From NCBI GenBank assembly GCA_965116565.1, contig OZ220699.1, forward strand, positions 3,472,001 through 3,536,000: a stretch of DNA of 64,000 nt, written 5' to 3'. Below the pieces are notes generated by a model, which was not told the origin of the DNA, did no database searches, and saw only the letters and a list, made by a program, of their open reading frames with translations. This stretch comes from Bin87 sp965116565 (GTDB taxonomy: Bacteria; Chloroflexota; Dehalococcoidia; Lucifugimonadales; UBA3495). Each line of letters begins with the position of its first letter. Positions within the stretch are counted from its first letter, which is position 1. The position numbers were made by a program, and so were the translations under genes. This document shows, piece after piece, positions 1 to 8,194 of the stretch.

Positions 1-927
1 AACCGGTTCGAGTGGGGATACCAGGCCGCCATCGCCGGCGGATGGAGCGCGGTGACGACGTCCAACTTTTTCACCGCCCTGTACAAGGTGTCGGACATGT
101 CGTTCGTGGAATATGACGACATCGCGGCGGAGGTCGGCGGGATGCTGGCCGACGTGGCGTCGCAGGACGACGTTATGCGGGTGGGCAACGCCGACGAGAT
201 TCTGGCGGCGCGGCAGCAGGGCAAGGTGGGGTTCATGCCGACCCTGGAGCACCTGCCCATCGGCAACCATATCGAACGGGTCAACGCCCTGTTCGGCATG
301 GGCGTGCGGCTGGCCGGCATCACCTACAACCGCCGGAACTACATCGGCGACGGGCAGCAGGAACGTAACCCCGGCGGTCTGAGCGAGTTCGGCGTCCAGG
401 TGGTGCATCGCATGAACGACCTGGGGATGGCAGTGGACCTGTCCCACGCGTCGACGCCGACGGCGATGGACGCGATTGAGGTGTCGCGGGCGCCGACGGT
501 TTTCAGCCACAACGCATCCTACACGCTGCGACCCAACGGTAGGACGCGCACCGATGAGGAACTGCTGGCCTGCGTGCGGAAGGGCGGGCTGGTGTGCATC
601 ACGGCGGTGCCCAACTCCCTCAGCGACGACCCGGAGCAGGACATTGAGTGCGTGCTGGACCACTATGACTACATGGTGAACCTGGTGGGCGTCGATCATG
701 TTGGAATCGGAACCGACACCACGGTGGGCGACCACGTGGGTTTCCACCGGGTGGTGATGGGACGGACGCCGGATCAACTGCCCGCGCCATATCTCAACGG
801 GTTGGAGTCGCCGGCGGACGGGAAGAACATCGTGCGGGGACTGATCCGACGGGGACACTCCGACGAGGACGTGGTGAAGATCGTGGGAGGCAACGCGCTG
901 GACTATTTCCGGCGGGTGATGGGGTAA
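1..927 (+). CDS. Membrane dipeptidase (peptidase M19), 5' end outside window
   Basis: The frame is open from the first base, so the N-terminus, including the first metal-binding His-x-Asp, lies upstream of the window. The visible 308 residues carry M19 (renal dipeptidase-like) hallmarks: an NYIGDG segment, VDLSHAS, a conserved FSHNA histidine, and GVDHVGIGTD near the C-terminus. The family comprises zinc-dependent TIM-barrel enzymes that cleave dipeptides and some lactam-like amides. No signal peptide can be judged because the start is missing. The gene converges on the minus-strand DUF1971-globin gene with a gap of about 50 bases. Family assignment is firm; the substrate is unknown. Confidence 0.88.
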   Translation, partial: NRFEWGYQAAIAGGWSAVTTSNFFTALYKVSDMSFVEYDDIAAEVGGMLADVASQDDVMRVGNADEILAARQQGKVGFMPTLEHLPIGNHIERVNALFGMGVRLAGITYNRRNYIGDGQQERNPGGLSEFGVQVVHRMNDLGMAVDLSHASTPTAMDAIEVSRAPTVFSHNASYTLRPNGRTRTDEELLACVRKGGLVCITAVPNSLSDDPEQDIECVLDHYDYMVNLVGVDHVGIGTDTTVGDHVGFHRVVMGRTPDQLPAPYLNGLESPADGKNIVRGLIRRGHSDEDVVKIVGGNALDYFRRVMG

Positions 928-980
928 GCGACGACGGAACAGGGAGATACAGGAGCAGGGTCCGTAGGTAACTCCCCGGG

Positions 981-1691
981 CTAATATGCTGCCATGATGA
1001 TCTGCAAGCCGGGCCGCAAGCGTGCTCGCCACTTGCGCTCCAGGTCAGAATCCCACTCGGGATCCAACATCATGGCGGTCTCACAAATGGAATCCAGCCA
1101 CAGTTCGTACAGGCGCGGCAGGACATTGTACGCGTCGCGGCTGTGCGCCGTACCCAACTGATCCAGCATTTCCCGCATCCGAGGTTCTGACACGTCGTGC
1201 ATGACCATCATGTGCACCGAGTCACGGAGCACGCGTCGTTGTTCGTCGAAATCCGTCTCCGCAAAGTGCGGCGGGACTTCCGGTGAGGAGTCCAGGAAGA
1301 GGTTGTAGAAAATTTCCGCAAACCCTCCGGTGGCATCGCACCGGTCGAAGCTTTGGCGCACCGCTTCGTCTGCCAATTCGGCAGGTGTCCGCGTGGTGGG
1401 TCCGGCATAGGGTTCACGGAAGAAGTCAATGCGGCACTGAACCGGGCCACTGATCGACACGCGATGGGGCAGTTCAGGCCGTATGACCACCAGGTCCGGC
1501 GCACTTACGTCACGCTCCTCACCGGCGTCAAGATTCACGTAGCGGAGGCGCCCGTCGAACACATGGAGCACTCCCCAGCGTCCGGGCGCCAGTTTGTGTT
1601 CGGCCATGAGAGCATCCGGGATCGTTTCCTCGGTGAAGGTGAGAGAGCCGCCGCCGGGAACCAACCCTTGGGGTAATCGTTCAGTCATCAT
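981..1691 (-). CDS. DUF1971 (TehB/YeaR-like cupin) fused to a globin domain
   Basis: The 236-residue protein has two parts. Residues about 5-92 resemble the DUF1971 cupin-like domain found in YeaR and beside TehB (WGVLHVFDGRLRYV, then RPELPHRV and a closing RIDFFRE). Residues about 105-236 resemble a single-domain globin: FYNLFL, PHFAETD with the likely CD1 Phe, a Gln in the E-helix (DEQRR), a probable proximal His in LGTAHSRDAY, and a C-terminal WLDSI/W..RLRPG helix pair. DUF1971 proteins are linked to nitrate/nitrite/NO stress and tellurite, and globins bind O2 or NO, so an NO or oxygen role is plausible but inferred. The start is the ATG-ATG after GAGGGACAGGGA. An upstream in-frame start lacks this site. 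Confidence 0.75.
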   Translation of the reverse strand: MMTERLPQGLVPGGGSLTFTEETIPDALMAEHKLAPGRWGVLHVFDGRLRYVNLDAGEERDVSAPDLVVIRPELPHRVSISGPVQCRIDFFREPYAGPTTRTPAELADEAVRQSFDRCDATGGFAEIFYNLFLDSSPEVPPHFAETDFDEQRRVLRDSVHMMVMHDVSEPRMREMLDQLGTAHSRDAYNVLPRLYELWLDSICETAMMLDPEWDSDLERKWRARLRPGLQIIMAAY

Positions 1692-1843
1692 TCCCTGTCC
1701 CTCTGGTGACGGTTGGTGACATGGTATCACCCGGCGCCTCAGATCCGTCGGGGTGGATGGTTATAATCGGCGACAGCCCAACCGTGAGGAAGCTTCGGCG
1801 TATCCGGCCGGTTGGGGATGCGAGTCGTGCGGGAGGAAACGAA

Positions 1844-2287
1844 ATGATCCAGTTGACGGAAGAGATGGCGCGTCTGATCAATCGGGCGCGGGACGACGGG
1901 TACCCGTGCATCGTGGGCACGGCCGGGAGCGACGGCACGCCGAATTGCGGGTACATAGGGACGGTGCTGACCGTTGGCGACGACCGGTTGATATACCGGG
2001 ACCGCACGGGGCGAAATCCGCTGGACCACATCGAGGAGAACCCCAAGGTGATCGTGCTGTTCAGGAACACGGAGCAGGACACCGGGTGGAAGTTCCGCTG
2101 CACCGCCAGCGTTTACCGGGACGGGCCGGTATTCGAGGAGATGATCGACCGTCTGCTGGAGTCGGGGTTGGTCAACGAGCGGTACCTGCAGGGCAGCCAG
2201 GGCGCGATCGTCGTTTTGCAGATCGACCAGGTGTTGACGCTGTTCGGCGAGGTGTTGCAGGAGCGAGAGCCGGGGATGCGGTGGTGA
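1844..2287 (+). CDS. Pyridoxamine 5'-phosphate oxidase-like FMN/F420-binding split-barrel protein
   Basis: The 147-residue protein has the short split-barrel pattern of the PPOX-like superfamily: CIVGTAGSDGTPNCGYIG near the N-terminus, a central strand DDRLIYRDRTGRN, then NPKVIVLFRN. Members bind FMN, F420 or heme and act as small-molecule reductases or oxidases; which cofactor is used here cannot be read from sequence. The ATG is chosen because GGGAGGAAAC lies directly upstream, while longer in-frame starts lack a ribosome site. It is divergent from the DUF1971-globin gene, sharing a roughly 150-base intergenic region. A second, unrelated-looking PPOX-type protein lies near 26.2 kb. Confidence 0.75.
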   Translation: MIQLTEEMARLINRARDDGYPCIVGTAGSDGTPNCGYIGTVLTVGDDRLIYRDRTGRNPLDHIEENPKVIVLFRNTEQDTGWKFRCTASVYRDGPVFEEMIDRLLESGLVNERYLQGSQGAIVVLQIDQVLTLFGEVLQEREPGMRW

Positions 2288-2382
2288 GCCTGGGGACGGC
2301 GCCTTTGCTCGGTGACGGTTTCTGATTACGGTTTCGCCGTCGGCGTAGGGGCCAGGTATGCCTTGCATGCCGTGGAGCAAGG

Positions 2383-2408
2383 TAGGGGCGAATGATTATT
2401 CGCCCCTA
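2383..2408. repeat. Intergenic palindrome, GGGGCGAAT family
   Basis: TAGGGGCGAAT is followed after four bases by ATTCGCCCCTA, giving a hairpin with 11-bp arms. Near-identical copies occur near 11.94, 26.49 and 35.99 kb. It sits between the PPOX-like gene and the convergent beta-propeller gene, where it could act as a two-way transcription stop. Confidence 0.85.
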
Positions 2409-2454
2409 TGGTGACCTGGCCGCGCGGGCAATCGGAACGGTGGCCGGACGACGG

Positions 2455-3450
2455 TCAGGCGGCGGATACGGCGATTGCGCCCACGGCTACGGTGGGGAGT
2501 TGGACGGGCAGTTTCTCCCAGGTCTTTCCGCGATCCGCGCTGCTGAACAGGCTGCCGCCGTCGGTGCCGGCGTAGACCCGGTTGGGTTCTTCAGGGTCCC
2601 AGTCGAAGGCTACGACCATATCCTCGGGATTCTCGCCCTCTCCCAAGCCGTCCACCAGCGTCCAGGTCCTGCCGGCGTCGGTGGAGCGGTAGAACTGAGG
2701 ATTGAGGCGTCGCGCGTTTTCGGACACGGTTACCAGTACCACGTCGGCGTCGTCCGGAGACGCCGCGATGTGGAGGGTGTAGCGGCGGTCGAGGCCGGCG
2801 TTGATCTGCTCCCAATGGCCGCCACTGTCGTCGGAACGGTAGGGTGCGCGGGCGGTGGCGACATAGACGCGCTCAGGCTGGGCGCCGCTCAAGTGAACGC
2901 AATGGATGTCGTCGTTGAGGCCGGGGAGTTGCCGCCAACTTGCGCCGCCGTCGTCGGAGCGCACCATGCCTCCGACCTCGATGCCGGCATAGAGGCGTCC
3001 GGCGTCGTTGGGGGCGACCCTGAGGTCCCGGACGTGTGAGTCGCGGGTGGGGGAGTGGAATCCCCAATCACCGGCCTCGGGAACGGCGCGGAACCCGTCC
3101 AGCTCCTGCCAGGTTGAGCCGCCGTCCGTCGAGCGGAAGACGGTCGCCGGCTCGCTGCCGACGTAGATGGTGTCGGATTCGCCAGGATGGGAGAGAACGC
3201 TGTGGGCGTAGGGCGACGGGTAGGAATCGAGGCGACGCCAGGAGTTGCCGCCGTCGTCGGTGCGGTACACGCCGGCCTCGTAGGCGGCGAGGTAGGCGGT
3301 TTTTGGACTGTTCGATCCGGCGGCCAGGCGAGCGGCGGCGTGGGGCAAGTCGGTTGCTGGCCCCTGGCGCCAGGTTTTGCCGCCGTCATCGCTGCTGACG
3401 GCGCAAACGCCGTCGTGCATTCCGACGTAGATGGTCTTGCTCGCGGACAT
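2455..3450 (-). CDS. Asp-box (BNR) beta-propeller protein
   Basis: The 331-residue protein is built of about seven repeats, each with an Asp-box of the S/T-x-D-x-G-x-T/S-W type (SSDDGGKTW, RTDDGGNSW, RSTDGGSTW, RSDDGGASW, RSTDAGRTW and variants). This predicts a seven-bladed propeller like the sialidase or VPS10/HCF136 folds. Sialidase catalytic residues are not evident, so an enzymatic role is not claimed. There is no signal peptide, so it is probably cytosolic. An AAGGAGGGAGAAT ribosome site precedes the ATG. Such proteins are often annotated as exo-alpha-sialidase or WD40-like; a binding or scaffold role is equally possible. Confidence 0.75.
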   Translation of the reverse strand: MSASKTIYVGMHDGVCAVSSDDGGKTWRQGPATDLPHAAARLAAGSNSPKTAYLAAYEAGVYRTDDGGNSWRRLDSYPSPYAHSVLSHPGESDTIYVGSEPATVFRSTDGGSTWQELDGFRAVPEAGDWGFHSPTRDSHVRDLRVAPNDAGRLYAGIEVGGMVRSDDGGASWRQLPGLNDDIHCVHLSGAQPERVYVATARAPYRSDDSGGHWEQINAGLDRRYTLHIAASPDDADVVLVTVSENARRLNPQFYRSTDAGRTWTLVDGLGEGENPEDMVVAFDWDPEEPNRVYAGTDGGSLFSSADRGKTWEKLPVQLPTVAVGAIAVSAA

Positions 3451-3609
3451 ATTCTCCCTCCTTGCGTCGTGGGGTCGAGAGCGGTTGGGATTGATGGGCG
3501 CATCTTGCGAGAATCGCCGGTTTTCGTCAACATCGGCAGTCTATTGGCTCGAAGGGATCCCCGGCGCGCCGGCTGGGAACTCGGTTCGCTGGATGCGCGT
3601 AGGATGCGG

Positions 3610-3639
3610 ATGACAAGGGCATCCGCGGGGCCATATAAT
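3610..3639 (+). promoter_or_regulatory. Sigma-70 type promoter for the VOC gene
   Basis: ATGACA (one mismatch to TTGACA) is followed by an 18-base spacer and a perfect TATAAT at 3634-3639. It lies about 50 bases upstream of the VOC start. Confidence 0.55.
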
Positions 3640-3688
3640 GCGGCAACAAACGGCTTACACAGAGTTACCACCGTATTGGAGGGTCGAC

Positions 3689-4126
3689 ATGGCTACCGTT
3701 ACCCAATTTGAGCGAGTTACGCAACCGCTGGTGAAGATCACGGAGATGGACCACATCGTGCTGCGGACGCGGGATGTGGAGGAGGCGCTGCGGTTCTACA
3801 CTGAGGTGCTGGGAATGCAGCCGGAGCGGGTGGAACAATGGAGGGCCGGCGAGGTGCGGTTCCCGTCGGCGCGGCTCAATGCCGACACGATCATCGACTT
3901 CTTCGCATCGGACAACTATTCGCTCGACCAGGATGGCCCCCGCAACCAGGACCACTTCTGCATGGTCATCGACTATACGGACATGGACGAGCTGAAGGCG
4001 CGGTTCGAGGACCTGGGCGTCGAGATCCAGGCCGGGCCGGGCAAGCGCTGGGGCTCGCACGGCGATGGCATATCGCTGTACATCTACGACCCGGACAACA
4101 ACGTGGTGGAACTGCGCCACTACTGA
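3689..4126 (+). CDS. VOC family (glyoxalase/bleomycin resistance/dioxygenase) protein
   Basis: The 145-residue protein shows the paired beta-alpha-beta-beta-beta modules of vicinal oxygen chelate proteins. MDHIVLRTRDVEEALRFYTE opens the fold, with likely metal ligands in the opening DH, the central NQDHFC histidine and the terminal NVVELRHY glutamate. The family uses a divalent metal for isomerase, dioxygenase or thiol-transfer chemistry; the substrate is not predictable. The ATG follows GGAGGG at the usual distance. It is transcribed alone from its own promoter and converges on the cation exchanger gene. Confidence 0.82.
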   Translation: MATVTQFERVTQPLVKITEMDHIVLRTRDVEEALRFYTEVLGMQPERVEQWRAGEVRFPSARLNADTIIDFFASDNYSLDQDGPRNQDHFCMVIDYTDMDELKARFEDLGVEIQAGPGKRWGSHGDGISLYIYDPDNNVVELRHY

Positions 4127-4204
4127 AGCATTGACATCACCAACCGAGGTACAGCGGCGGGATGGTCTCAACCATCCCGCCGCCGCTTTTCGCGATCGGC
4201 GCGC

Positions 4205-5422
4205 TCAGGGAGCAGCCCGATCTGCGGGCTCCGGCCTGATCAACGACCTGAGCCGTCGCCAGTCCTGGATGACCAGCAGCCCCGCCAGCCCGAAGAATGC
4301 GACCGCCGTCCAGAGACGGTGATCCTCGTGCGGGAAGAACATGTGGGCGATGAAGGTCAATAGCAGGACGACGCCCGGGAACCAGCCCACGGTGCCCCGC
4401 GCGATGAGCAATAGCCCGAACAACGCGTACGCCGAAGTCAACAGGAATTCGGCCGCCTGCCGACTGTCCAGCGGAAAGGTCAGCAACTCGCCGGCGGAGA
4501 GGCTGAATATGCCCACCATGCTGCCGACCAGCAGGGTGAACTTGTTGACCTCGGAGGCAATGAGGACCGCCAATCCCGCGCCCGGGTTGGCTCGAGACGC
4601 CAGCAGCGCGGCAACAACCATCTCGGGGGTTTCCGACGCCAACGGGGCGATCCACTGGATCAGTATGAATTCGTCGATGCCCAGGGCCTGACCCGTCTGG
4701 ACGAGTTCCTCCACGAACGGGTCGGCGCAAACGAGGATGACTGCAGCGGCGTACAGGAACATCACCACCACGGAAACGCGTCGCCACGCCGGAGGCAATA
4801 CGCCCAGCCGCGCCGCGAGTCCTCCCAGGGCCGGTTGTTCCGCGGGCCTGGTCGAACCGATCCACAAGTACGCCAGGTAAACGGCGAGCAGCGATGCGGC
4901 CAGCAGGAAATGGACTCCCTGCATGAAAAAGACGACGATGGTAAGAAGTACCGCGATGGTAAGAAACGCCATTTCAGCCCCGACCTGCCCCCGTACGTCC
5001 AGCGCGCGACGGTGAACCAACCATGAAATCAATATCACCAGCGGCCAGCCGACCCCGATGAGCAGCCGGTTCGCTCCGGTTACGTTAGCGGCGACGCGCC
5101 GGGTCTCGTCGGTCAACTCGCGGGTTTGGGTGTCAAACGATGCGCCGGCGTCCCAGGCAAGAACCGCTTCTATGGCATATTCCGGCAACACGGTGAGCAG
5201 GGCCAGAATGGCGATTGCCAACGATGCCGAGATGTCCAGCTCCGCGACCTCGGCGGCCCACGAAAAGAGGAACGCGCCGGCCAGGATGCCGGCCCCGTAC
5301 GCGACCACGGCGATCAATGGATGGACAGCCACCTGGGAAATTGCAAGCCAGGCGCCGGGCACGCCCAACGCCAGAACCAAAACCAGGGTTGCCCATGGTC
5401 GCACACTCACAAACGTTGTCAC
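4205..5422 (-). CDS. Sodium/calcium (cation) exchanger, CaCA superfamily
   Basis: The 405-residue integral membrane protein has two inverted halves, each with an alpha-repeat signature: LLTVLPEYAIEAVLA in the first and LASETPEMVVAALLASRANP in the second, the acidic residues being the expected cation ligands. Roughly ten to eleven membrane segments are visible. It probably exchanges Ca2+ (or another cation) for H+ or Na+ across the cytoplasmic membrane. The GTG start follows GGAGGCTTGATCG. No accessory domain is fused. It lies head to head with the universal stress protein gene. Confidence 0.85.
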   Translation of the reverse strand: MTTFVSVRPWATLVLVLALGVPGAWLAISQVAVHPLIAVVAYGAGILAGAFLFSWAAEVAELDISASLAIAILALLTVLPEYAIEAVLAWDAGASFDTQTRELTDETRRVAANVTGANRLLIGVGWPLVILISWLVHRRALDVRGQVGAEMAFLTIAVLLTIVVFFMQGVHFLLAASLLAVYLAYLWIGSTRPAEQPALGGLAARLGVLPPAWRRVSVVVMFLYAAAVILVCADPFVEELVQTGQALGIDEFILIQWIAPLASETPEMVVAALLASRANPGAGLAVLIASEVNKFTLLVGSMVGIFSLSAGELLTFPLDSRQAAEFLLTSAYALFGLLLIARGTVGWFPGVVLLLTFIAHMFFPHEDHRLWTAVAFFGLAGLLVIQDWRRLRSLIRPEPADRAAP

Positions 5423-5579
5423 CGATCAAGCCTCCGGTTGGGTCATGCAGGCGGTCCGGAGGGTACCCTATCACCTTGAAAGGTCGTATGCGATGGACTT
5501 TGACGGATAATCCAGAGTGGTAATATGTTCAGTCGAATCGCGAGACACGGCTATATCAACTCGGCGAGATAACAAAGTC

Positions 5580-6605
5580 ATGTATTCGAAAGTGGTTGTT
5601 CCGTTGGATGGTTCCGATTTGTCGGAGAGGTCGCTGCCGTACGCGCGCCTGGTGGCGGGCGCACTGTCAATACCAATTGATTTGGTGGAAGCGTTTGACG
5701 CGCTGCCGCCGGCGATTCACGATCACCTGGCGCTGGTAGCGACGCAGCGGATGCTCGAAGACGCCCGGTTGCGAACGAACGATTACCTGTCGGGAGTCCG
5801 CGCGAGGCTCAGAGAGATGGGACATTACGCGACGGCGACGACGCTGCCCGGGGCTCCCGCACAAGCCGTCGTGGACTGGGTCGCCGGGGATCCCGACGCG
5901 CTGGTGGTGATGTCCACCCACGGCCGGGGAGGAATCGCGCGGTGGGCCCTGGGCAGCGTGGCCGACAAGGTGCTGCACTCGGTCCCGAATCCGATGCTGC
6001 TGGTCAGGAGCGGCGGCACAACTTCGCCCCAAGAAGCGCAAACCCAGGCGATCCTGGTGCCGCTGGACGGATCGACGTTTTCGGAATTGTCGTTGGAGCA
6101 TGCCGCTACGATGGCGACTGCCCTGAATACCCGCATCGTCCTGCTACGGGTGAATGCGGATGCAGCCGTTTATAGAGACTACCTGCAGCCAGCGCGACGA
6201 GGCGCAGCCGAGAACACGGATACCGATTGGGCGCCGGTCGAGGAATTGATACAGGCGGATGTGGATGCCGCGAGGGACTCGCTCGAGGGAGCGGCAAAAC
6301 GGTTAGCCGATGAATTCGGGTTCGTGAATGACGTGGTCGCCCTCCCTGTGGAATCTCACAACGTGGCGGATGCGATAGCGGATACGGCGGAATCCGAGCG
6401 GGCGATGGTGGTAATGACCACCCACGGACGCAGCGGCCTCAACCGCTTGGTGTTGGGGAGCGTGACGGACCGGGTGGTTCGTCATTCAAACGTACCGGTC
6501 CTGGTGGTGCGTCGAGCAGATACACTGTCGGCTGCCACCATGGAGCAGCGTACCGACCCAGCCACATCGCAGGGGTTCGGCGGGTCCGCGCCGCAACCGG
6601 CATAA
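5580..6605 (+). CDS. Universal stress protein with two UspA domains
   Basis: The 341-residue protein is a tandem UspA fusion. The first domain runs from about 1-150 (start SKVVVPLDGSDLSERSL, ATP-loop GRGGIARWALGS) and the second from about 160-325 (AILVPLDGSTFSELSL, GRSGLNRLVLGSVTDRVVRH). Both halves keep the G-x2-G-x9-G-S ATP-binding pattern, so this is the nucleotide-binding subclass. Such proteins accumulate in stress or growth arrest. The ATG at 5580 starts exactly at the UspA strand; earlier in-frame starts only add a non-conserved leader. It is encoded near transporters, which is common for Usp genes. Confidence 0.88.
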   Translation: MYSKVVVPLDGSDLSERSLPYARLVAGALSIPIDLVEAFDALPPAIHDHLALVATQRMLEDARLRTNDYLSGVRARLREMGHYATATTLPGAPAQAVVDWVAGDPDALVVMSTHGRGGIARWALGSVADKVLHSVPNPMLLVRSGGTTSPQEAQTQAILVPLDGSTFSELSLEHAATMATALNTRIVLLRVNADAAVYRDYLQPARRGAAENTDTDWAPVEELIQADVDAARDSLEGAAKRLADEFGFVNDVVALPVESHNVADAIADTAESERAMVVMTTHGRSGLNRLVLGSVTDRVVRHSNVPVLVVRRADTLSAATMEQRTDPATSQGFGGSAPQPA

Positions 6606-6650
6606 AGGCGACGCAGAGTCGGCCGGGGTAGCCCGTGGGTTGTCCGCGGT

Positions 6651-6884
6651 TCAGAACCCTGCGTCCTGTCGCCGGGGCGGTTCGGTTCCGAGGCCGTGGT
6701 TTGCCGGCAGGTGACCGAAGCGGCGCAGGGTCGCGATCAGCGAACCCGCCTGACGCCGGTCCAGGTCGTTGAATCGGGCTGGAGCTTCGGGCCAGCGTCG
6801 CCGAACCATCGGCCAAGTGGTGTCGGCACTGGCGAGCAGCCGCTCCAGGTAACGGAGTTGCGCTGTAGTAGCTCGTTCAATCAC
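6651..6884 (-). CDS. Small helical protein, unknown function
   Basis: A 77-residue protein begins at GTG after an excellent AGGGAGGTGAGAT ribosome site, which is the main reason to accept it. Its N-terminal half (ATTAQLRYLERLLAS..., then DLDRRQAGSLIATLRRFG) resembles the small helical module (ATxKQxxYLxxLL ... LtkkEAsxLI) seen at the ends of some nucleic-acid-related and phage proteins. That resemblance is by eye and weak. The basic composition fits DNA or RNA contact. It overlaps nothing and converges on the universal stress protein gene. Confidence 0.5.
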   Translation of the reverse strand: MIERATTAQLRYLERLLASADTTWPMVRRRWPEAPARFNDLDRRQAGSLIATLRRFGHLPANHGLGTEPPRRQDAGF

Positions 6885-7209
6885 ATCTCACCTCCCTTGC
6901 GCTGCGATGGCACGGTGGATTGACGACGAGAATCTGCCGTGGGCTGGTGAATAGTTGTTATTTCATTATCGCATATATCAAACCGTGTCCCTGATGCCTG
7001 GCATTCAACGCGCTCCGTCAATCGGACCAAGCGCCGGCGAGCGATTTTCCCGGCTGACAAAGATGCCAAAAAGTTACGTAAATCCGCTCTCGTTGTTCTT
7101 GGCGTAACGTTGCGCACGGTCGCCACAATCACGGTGGCGACAAGAGTCAGGACCGGGCTGGTCGCCCATTGACCAGGCAAAAACACGCGAAGGATGTGGG
7201 GAAAGCGTT
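6885..7209. other. 325-base intergenic region between divergent genes
   Basis: This stretch separates the minus-strand small helical protein from the plus-strand STAS gene. It has an AT-rich core around 6950-6985 that probably holds promoters, but no single -35/-10 pair stands out. No ORF, hairpin or RNA gene is evident. Confidence 0.4.
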
Positions 7210-7548
7210 ATGGTGATCGAAACACGGAGAGACAGCGGAACGCTGGTGATCAGGGCAGAGGACCGGCTCGACCTGGCGAACGCCCAGATCTTCCACGATG
7301 AGTTGGACGCGGCGATCGAGTCGTCGGAAAGGGCAGTGGTAATCGACATGTCGGGGTTGACCTACATCAGCAGCGCCGGCCTGCGCGTGGTTTTGCAGAT
7401 GCTGCGGCGACTGCAACGACAGGACGCGCGGCTGGCCCTGTGTTCCCTGTCAAGGGAGGTGCAGGCCGTGTTCGACACCAGCGGCATCGCCCAACTGGTG
7501 GACATCCGACCGTCACGGGCAGAAGCCATTGCGGCAGTCAGCGGATGA
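7210..7548 (+). CDS. STAS-domain anti-sigma factor antagonist
   Basis: The 112-residue protein is a stand-alone STAS domain. VVIDMSGLTYISSAGLRVVL contains the conserved serine in SSAG that is phosphorylated by a cognate kinase/anti-sigma factor in the SpoIIAA/RsbV family. The dephosphorylated form binds the anti-sigma factor and frees a sigma factor, or tunes a stressosome-like switch. No anti-sigma kinase or phosphatase is adjacent, so the partner must lie elsewhere. The ATG follows GGGGAAAG. Confidence 0.85.
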   Translation: MVIETRRDSGTLVIRAEDRLDLANAQIFHDELDAAIESSERAVVIDMSGLTYISSAGLRVVLQMLRRLQRQDARLALCSLSREVQAVFDTSGIAQLVDIRPSRAEAIAAVSG

Positions 7549-7658
7549 GGCGGAGCCGGCGAGAAGCAAAGCAGCGCCTGGACGGTAAAGGGAGCAGTTC
7601 GGTGATGACGCGCGTCTCCCGGCGGGGGTTGCCAAAAATCTGAAATTGGAGGTCAGAA

Positions 7659-7772
7659 ATGGGCAGATACCTGGCCGTGGGAATCGCAGGGGGCATAGCC
7701 ATCGGAATGCTGGTGGCGTTCCTGGGCATGTATGGAATTACGATACTGCGGAACGCGATGGCCTTGTGTTGA
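7659..7772 (+). CDS. 37-residue single-span membrane microprotein
   Basis: A short reading frame begins at ATG after a strong GGAGGTCAGAA ribosome site and ends at TGA. The product starts MGRYLAVGIAGGIAIGMLVA and continues hydrophobic for about 26 residues, then a short tail with Arg/Asn and a terminal Cys. The glycine-rich hydrophobic helix looks like a transmembrane segment. The ribosome site makes translation credible, but no family is recognised. It lies about 110 bases after the STAS gene on the same strand. Confidence 0.45.
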   Translation: MGRYLAVGIAGGIAIGMLVAFLGMYGITILRNAMALC

Positions 7773-8194
7773 GCCGGTGGATCAAGCCGAAATTGGCGCA
7801 ACACGCCCGGCAGTTCCGGATGGTGGAGTTGACGCCATCCCCGCACGCGTCGGCCGCGCGCTGGAACGCGAGAACCTGCTACTGGAGCTGGGTGCAGGAA
7901 CCAGGGCATACGCGGCTGAAATGCATTCTCGCGACGGTGGCGCACGGCTCGGGAGAAAAGAACCCTACCGGTCGGCTGGGCCGGAATGCCCGCTCCGCAA
8001 TTTGGCGACGAAGGGGAGGCAAGGGGTACGATTCCTTGCCTTCTTTGACTGCGCACATGTCCGTTGCCACGTGGGGTGTCGCGTTTAGTTTCAGCTTGTG
8101 CGCGCGCTTTACGGGCGTCACTGGCCGGCTGTGTTTTGATGGGTTAGGATTGCTGACCGTGCGCTAGCCTGCGAACTGACTGGAGAGATGCAGG
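7773..8194. other. 422-base region without a recognised gene
   Basis: The reading frames here look like composition artefacts. No hairpin with a U-run and no RNA gene is visible. The antiporter ribosome site lies at the right-hand end. Confidence 0.35.
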
